Of a DNA stretch of 64,000 bases, positions 58,156 through 64,000 are shown piece after piece (position 1 is the stretch's first letter; each line of letters begins with the position of its first letter). The position numbers and the translations under genes were made by a program. The notes under the pieces were generated by a model, which was given only the letters and a program-made list of their open reading frames with translations, was not told the origin of the DNA and made no database searches. The DNA is from Amanita rubescens (Eukaryota > Basidiomycota > Agaricomycetes > Agaricales > Amanitaceae): NCBI GenBank assembly GCA_015039365.1, contig WION01000209.1, positions 1-64,000 of the forward strand, in the 5' to 3' direction.

Positions 58156-59560
58156 ATGTCCAAGCGTCCGTCGCCGCCTACGGGCTTCTCGCATGGCGCC
58201 GGAGGCCTCATCAAGCGCGCAAAGTCTGGTGAACAACAATCTAACCAGCTCATAATCTCTTCTGCCGGCGACGACAAAAAAGGCCTCATTCGGACCGTCC
58301 AACGGACGAGCAATTTGGAAGCTCCCATCATCAGCTTGTCTGGTGCCCACTCGGTTCGTCGTCATCCATTTCTGAGTCAAAGAACAACCTCAACTCTAGC
58401 GTGTCACAGGCAGAAATTCTGAGTTGTCGGTTCGACCCAACGGGACAGAACATTGCCGCTTGTTCAGCAGACAGAAGCATCTGTGGGTCTTCTTTTACCT
58501 TGCAAAGCTCATTTCCAAATATTTTGTGATTCACAGCCTTTTGGCGGACGTACCCTCCCAACACAAACTACGGACTACTCCAAAGCCACGCCAAAGCGCC
58601 CATCATCGACCTCCAATGGTCACTCTGCTCACCGCACATTTTCTCCGTCGCCGCAGACCACACTCTATCCATCACGGACGTTACCACAGGCCAGCGCGTT
58701 CGCCGGATCTGGGCCCACCGTGAGATCATCAACGCGGTGGACAGGAGCCTCGCAGCGGGCGGAGGGATGGGGACCGAGCTGGTCGCTACAGCATCTGACG
58801 ATAAAACGGTGAAAGTGTGGGATGCGGGAGAGGATGGGGGTAAAGTCCCCGTTGCGACGTTCGAGGTTGGATGTCCAGCCACGGCGGTGTGTTGGAGTGC
58901 AGATGGGACAAACTTGTACGTCGGCGCGTTGGATAACGAGATTCACGTACGTTTTCCGACTTTATTCTTTCTTTTTTCCTTGCGCTTATGCATATATGCT
59001 TAGGTCTACGATATGCGGAAAAACGCTCAAGTGTACACTTTGATTGGGCATGGCGATACGCCCACTTCCCTAGCATTGTCTCCCAATGGATCGTTCCTTC
59101 TTTCTCCATCTTTTTCATCCCAAACTATTATTCACGACGTACGGCCCTTCTCGCCCTCACCAACGCGCATACATCGCGTCTTGCAGGGTGCACCTGCAGG
59201 ATTCGAGAACACGCTGTTGCGGGGAGCATGGAGTAAGGATGATGGCGGGCAGCGTGTTGCCGTAGGAGGTGCAGACCGGATGGTATGCATATGGGAAGTG
59301 GAGAGCGGAAAAATCTCGTACAAGGTACGCTGACTGGATCGTTGAACCGGCTCGGTGGTGTTGACGATCTCGTGTGATAGTTGCCGGGTCATAAAGGAAC
59401 GGTTACGTCGGTCGACTTTCATCCAAAAGAACCCATCAGTGCGTCTCGTCTTTCCCTTTTTTGCCCCTGTTGTCACTTACGCTTGAACGTTGCAGTTCTT
59501 ACTGCAAGCAAAGATGGGACAATGTTACTGGGAGAAATAGATTCAAGTATAAGCATCTAG
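58156..59560 (+). CDS. SNRNP40: U5 snRNP 40 kDa protein (WD40 spliceosome subunit)
   Basis: Six exons (58156-58353, 58410-58482, 58537-58946, 59004-59324, 59381-59438, 59496-59560) give 374 residues, the usual size. The protein is a seven-bladed WD40 propeller that binds Prp8 in the U5 snRNP (Spf38 in fission yeast). Blades can be followed: EILSCRFDPTGQNIAACSAD, SVAADHTLSITDVTTGQRVR, VATASDDKTVKVWDAGE, LYVGALDNEIHVYDMRKNAQ, a DVRPFSPSPTRIHRVLQGAP segment matching the DVRPFAP block of the human protein, ENTLLRGAWS, VAVGGADRMVCIWEVESGKI and LPGHKGTVTSVDFHPKEPI. The N-terminus is basic. Identification is secure; expression should be constitutive. Confidence 0.94.
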
Positions 59561-59778
59561 ACGTGTCCCGTTGTGCCAAGGTTGATTCCTTGTTGCGCAT
59601 CTCTGCATCTCCTATTTTGGCGTTAATGTTGTTGTATCATATGAACCTCCAATAAAAGATCACCGTCACAAGTTCAATGTAAATCGGCCAGGAAAGCAAG
59701 GGGAGAACAGTAACTTTGACACATTCGACGAATTTACTGTACAACACTTGCCCACCCAGCCGTTGTTGACTGTGCTAC

Positions 59779-62700
59779 CTACTTTTTACAAACCTGTTTG
59801 TGAACTTTCCAATCCGCCTTTTGGCAAGTAGCAGAACAGTAATTAACGTTCTTGCATGCCCCGCACTTCAACAACTTTGGTTTTCCAGGGCCATGGCATT
59901 TGGCACATGCGTCATTATCCTTCTGAACCCCACGGCCTCTCCGGAACATATCCATCAGGTCCGCACCAATGGTATCAGTGAAGGGCACAGCAAAGAGAGG
60001 GCTGATCGCAGCGCGTGTAACGTAAGGTGCAAACACTTTCCAACTCTTCTTCTGGGTAAACGATCCGAGATTTTTACCCCTACCGCAGGTACACAACGGA
60101 GATTGAGTAATCACTTCCGAGACGGGGATGCCTCTTGACAAATACTCGCAATTAGCGGTATGAGACCACTTTCGGCACCGCTCGGTATATGCAGGGAGAA
60201 GATGTTTCCACGCCTTGACTTCGTCGGGTTCGGTAAACACCTGCATCAACCCCCCTTTGCCCAACCTCTCGATAGCATTGAAAAGACGCGACACGACATC
60301 ATCGTTCAGAGGAAGAACGCAAGCGTCTAGTACTACCGTATGAGATGCCAAGTCTAGGCATACACCATTGACGAAGATCAAAGTGTAGCCTCCTCCGCTC
60401 TCGGGATTCGCCAAGCCAAAGACGGAATGCCTTTCTTGTTCCAAACCACAACTGTTGATAAGGAGGTGCTGAATACTCTGCTTCACGCGCGTGGTAACGT
60501 CTAGGTCCGAAGCGGTGAGCGTACCCTCGTTTTCAGCTTTGCAAAGGTGGCGTTCGCGATCAGAATAAGACATGCCGATGTGACTCGGCAAAAACGAAAG
60601 TCTATCTGGAGAAGAGAGATCGAGTACTGGAAGCCGTTCCAGGTCTACGTAGTGAATGTTCCATAGGCTCAGGGTCTTGTCTTGCTGTATGATGGGGAAC
60701 GGCTTGAGCGAGATTCCAAGTTTTTCCAGAGGGCCCGAAATCTTGACGTCAATCTATAATAGTATTAAATTTCTTCGTAAAAGATGCACGCGTGCACTTA
60801 CTTCGACGTAAGATGACTTCCTTGCGATTCGAGTTTTAGAATTCGTCGAATCGATGGAAAACGGATATACAATGTTCTGTAAATGACTTCCGATAGAGAT
60901 CTGCACGACTCGGGGTGAGATTTGACTAACGGAGACCGTAGCCCCGTTAGCCAAGGAAGCTTTTGCTTTCATGCCCTGAATGTTGGCGCGTCCCGTGAGG
61001 CATGTCACTCTGCTATCCAAAGTGATCTTGACCGGGTCACATAATGGTTGCACTTCTTGAGCCGTGGGCCGAAAGAACGATAGATTTCGCAGCTTTTGGA
61101 GTTCACCAGGATTTCCGGGACGCTCAGAGGTAATATGAACATGCCTTCGATCCGTAATATCCGCAGAAAACAGATTCAGGTAGGGTCCTAAGTCCATAGC
61201 AAGCTGGAGCGCCAGAAGTGGATTGCAACGAATTGCTACGGTCGCTTTCCAGTGAGATCCCTCAATTCCCAGAATCCAAGAAGGGGCATAGAATGTGAAA
61301 ATGGCAGGAGATGAACCTTGAAAACCTTCGGGATCTTCTTCAAAAGTAACCTTAGGTTCTTGAGAGGAGTCCTTGCTATATTCAGCTTTTATCTTTCCCC
61401 AGAAAGATTGATAGTGTTGGAAATAGTTATGAGCAGTCCCCATGAGAGAGCAATATAGGATCGGAGTTCCGACCTCGTTCGCTTTGTACTTTTCGAGTAT
61501 ATCAAAGCTCCTCCTCGGGACCTGGAGAGTTATGCAAACGACAGGGGGTACATTTTCCCACTTCTTCAAAGGCCCATCTTTTACGTCTGCATAAATTTCT
61601 GGCGTAAAGGGATGAAAAGAAATCACGTCAAGAAGGTGGAGGTTACAAAATAGGTCTTGGAGGTTGTTAGATCCCAGAACAAGCTTACGATCACAGAAGA
61701 TAAGGTTGTGTAAATGATCCATGAAATCTTCCCAGTTGACATCAACTCTGTCCTTCATGAGTCGTAAAACATAGGCAAAAGTGAACCTGCTGTAGTGGAG
61801 TAATGTAAACTTCTCCATGTCCTGCAATGAAAAGGGAAACAGGGCGCCCGCGTTTTCGTCGGAGAACATCTTCAAATAAACCCCGTGAAAAAAGACCGCG
61901 AGTTGTCGTTCATCAAACTTTAAGCGCCTGCCGGATTGAGCCTTTTCCCTGACAGCTATCGAGTCAGATAAAGACCCGATCCTCCAGGACATATGTTCGT
62001 GAAATTGTTGCCAAGAAGAAATTATCTCGTGGACATTGGAGTGGCTTGTAAAGTTTGACAGGTAAGGAACTGGAACTAGGTCGAGAATCATGGACAGCAC
62101 AGATATATCTCCGCATAACAATGCGAGGAAGCCATCTCGAGTCATATCATCCTTGTAGGAGGGGCGTAATGTGTTGGTGAAAATGATAGATGAGGGTTTT
62201 GTCTGCATCAAAGGCCTGCAAGGAATTAGGATATTTAACAAGCCCATGTGATCCGTGAGATTAGATGTGTCGATGACATCAAATTGCAGAGGCGCACGGT
62301 TCGAGGTGCTTTCTACGTAATCACCTCCATCCAACTTCATCAAGGCAGAGCTCCAAGGCCCAGCATACAATCCAGGATAAACGGAGGAATTGGTCGCGCA
62401 ATGATGTAATGCGCGACAGCATGCGATAACATCACCAACCAAAAACCTGATCGTCAGGGAGCATCGCTCCCCTAGACGTTTATTGAAAGCGATGCACCAT
62501 GATTTGAATTCTCCGACTGCACCCTTGACGAGACCGGAGATAGTGACGCTTTTATTCGACCGTGCAAAGGTTTCCGCGAGGTGGAAAGAAAGAATAGGAT
62601 CGGATCCGTAATGGAGTGCGAACCCTTTTCCCATAACAGAGTATGCGAATGTAGGATTGATTTCATTCGCCTTGGCCACTTTGTCCTGTTCATCAAAGGT

Positions 62701-63479
62701 AACGCCCGTCTCCCAATAACGTCGAAATTGCTTTGGTCCAATATCCGTCATATCATTCCAAAGCGGACCGGCAGAGCGTAATGAAACCATGTTAACTCCA
62801 ATGTCAGCGCCACTACTATCCTTGGCGCGGCTGCACTCGCGGAACTCGGCACGTAACGAATCCATTTCATCCTTAGAAAAGTCCTTTGTCCCGAGATATA
62901 ACACCCATTGCTTACGAATCGTAGACAACGAATGCAGGGATGAAAATCGGAGAAAGGTGCCGTATTTGCTATTATTCCATGTGGCGATGTCAGGAGATAG
63001 GTCCACGAGAATCCGACATTGTTTAAAAAGCATGTCAAGTGTCCCTCGATCGACGAAGAAGTGATAGTAAAGATTCCATATTCGCTGGACGTATTCATCG
63101 ATCCGCTCCGATGGGAGATCGGCGAGAAGCGTATAAAGTAAAATATTTCGAGCTAATACGGGAATAAGTTCTTCAGCACAACCGTCGAGCAAAGCTGACA
63201 GACCTAATATGGCTGGATCAATATCACAACACGTGAAGTCGAGGGGCCTCGATGCTGAATAAAAGTTTTTACTACGAAATCATAACACGCAAAAGATCGC
63301 CACTCACGTGCGCCCAAATCAGCGTATGCGGTATACAATACATTTCTAACGTCGCCACAACCAAGCAATAAGATGTCCGCAGGTTGCTCTGGTGGCAGCT
63401 CGCTTGTAAGGCACACCGCTGTTGTGTTGCCAATCGGATAAAAGAAGATGGTCTTTGGCCAAAGGACGAGATGAGCCAT
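59779..63479 (-). CDS. DUF4470-MYND zinc-finger protein
   Basis: Three exons (63479-63308, 63254-60802, 60753-59779) join exactly to 1,199 residues. The N-terminus carries DUF4470: ILLLGCGDVRNVLYTAYADL, then LDFTCCDIDPAIL and ARNILLYTLL, reminiscent of a methyltransferase-like nucleotide-binding fold. A long central region of about 900 residues has no motif I know. The C-terminus is a complete MYND finger: CAKCHGPG, LLKCGACKNVNYCSATCQKA and DWKVHKQVCKK, a protein-protein interaction module. Large proteins with this order of domains are frequent in agaricomycetes and uncharacterised. The gene converges with SNRNP40, with about 220 bases between their stops. Confidence 0.87.
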
Positions 63480-64000
63480 TGTCCCGGTCGAATCAGGAAT
63501 GGGAGCTGAAGCTGTTTATGATGGCAATGGGGTTTTGAGACTTCTACTGTAGTGGCTTGAAGGCGTAAGAGGAGGGCAGTACGACACAGGGACGTTTAAC
63601 TTGAATCCGCAGCAGTACTTGTAGGCGCGCACATGAGGTTTTGTCATTTTAGGTTCATGGAGAAGCACACGGCACTGTTTTGGGGGTTGAACGTGTCCCT
63701 CAGGCTTATATATATAAAACACGAGGCAACAGAACGAAGCATCGAATTTGCTGTATAACGCCGTCATGAATTTCCCAAGCTCAGCAACCGTCTTGAATAT
63801 ATTGAAATTCCGAACCTTCCTGCAACCTTGCAAATGTTAATCCACTCGTGATGGGAAGGGATGAGTAAATACTCACTAATAGCGTCAGAGCTTAAATAAA
63901 GCTCAAGGTGTGGGCAAGTATTGGCGTACGGCCCGTTAGGATGACTCGAAGACTCCTTCTAGAGGATGCTAGATCGCATTATTCGGTGTACGGGCCTGGC
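63480..64000. promoter_or_regulatory. Promoter of the DUF4470-MYND gene and window end
   Basis: No supported gene. A TATATATAAA run near 63708-63718 could serve as a TATA box in either direction. A 105-codon minus-strand frame (63516-63833) has no family signal. Confidence 0.4.

Overview
The window looks like nuclear DNA of a basidiomycete fungus, most likely a mushroom-forming agaricomycete. Genes are dense on both strands and broken by many short GT-AG introns of about 40-70 bases. Several encoded families are typical of that group: DUF4470-MYND proteins, HNH_2 nucleases, an NB-ARC protein with kinesin-light-chain-type TPRs, proteins starting MGQY, and an xRRM La-related protein. Exon joins were worked out by hand from splice signals, frame and family similarity. 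Where I give a residue count, the joined exons add up to whole codons.

Layout. 1-6,400: 3' part of an unknown gene, a UapA-type purine permease, a degenerate M35 metallopeptidase relative (minus) and pyroglutamyl peptidase I. 6,470-9,200: an MGQY-family gene broken by a 1,122-bp hAT-like element with an 8-bp target duplication, lying between two direct copies of an ~84-bp repeat. 10,100-14,000: a hotdog thioesterase (minus), ITPase, and a LARP7/Pof8-like protein. 14,000-19,500: a minisatellite, a small Cys-rich protein, an acidic nuclear-type protein, then a gene-poor stretch. 19,500-34,600: an accessory block with three paralogous zinc-finger genes about 7-8 kb apart, a large repeat-rich NLR in strikingly CpG-poor DNA, a 2.4-kb element with long inverted termini, and gene relics. 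34,600-40,100: repeats and an HNH nuclease gene between two direct copies of the neighbouring gene's promoter. 40,100-46,300: a large coiled-coil protein and a TMEM135-like membrane protein. 47,000-56,800: a tandem array of CCCH/RBR ubiquitin ligases (two intact, one with frameshifts, one 3' relic), all ending in a CaaX box. 57,000-63,500: an acidic small protein, the U5 snRNP 40K protein and a 1,199-residue DUF4470-MYND protein.

Housekeeping functions (purine uptake, nucleotide-pool cleaning, splicing, possible telomerase RNP, organelle membrane) alternate with fast-evolving accessory genes (NLR, RBR array, zinc fingers, HNH). The most unusual material is the CpG-depleted NLR with 21 near-identical 126-bp TPR units, the predicted prenylated RNA-binding-type RBR array, and the zinc-finger trio.
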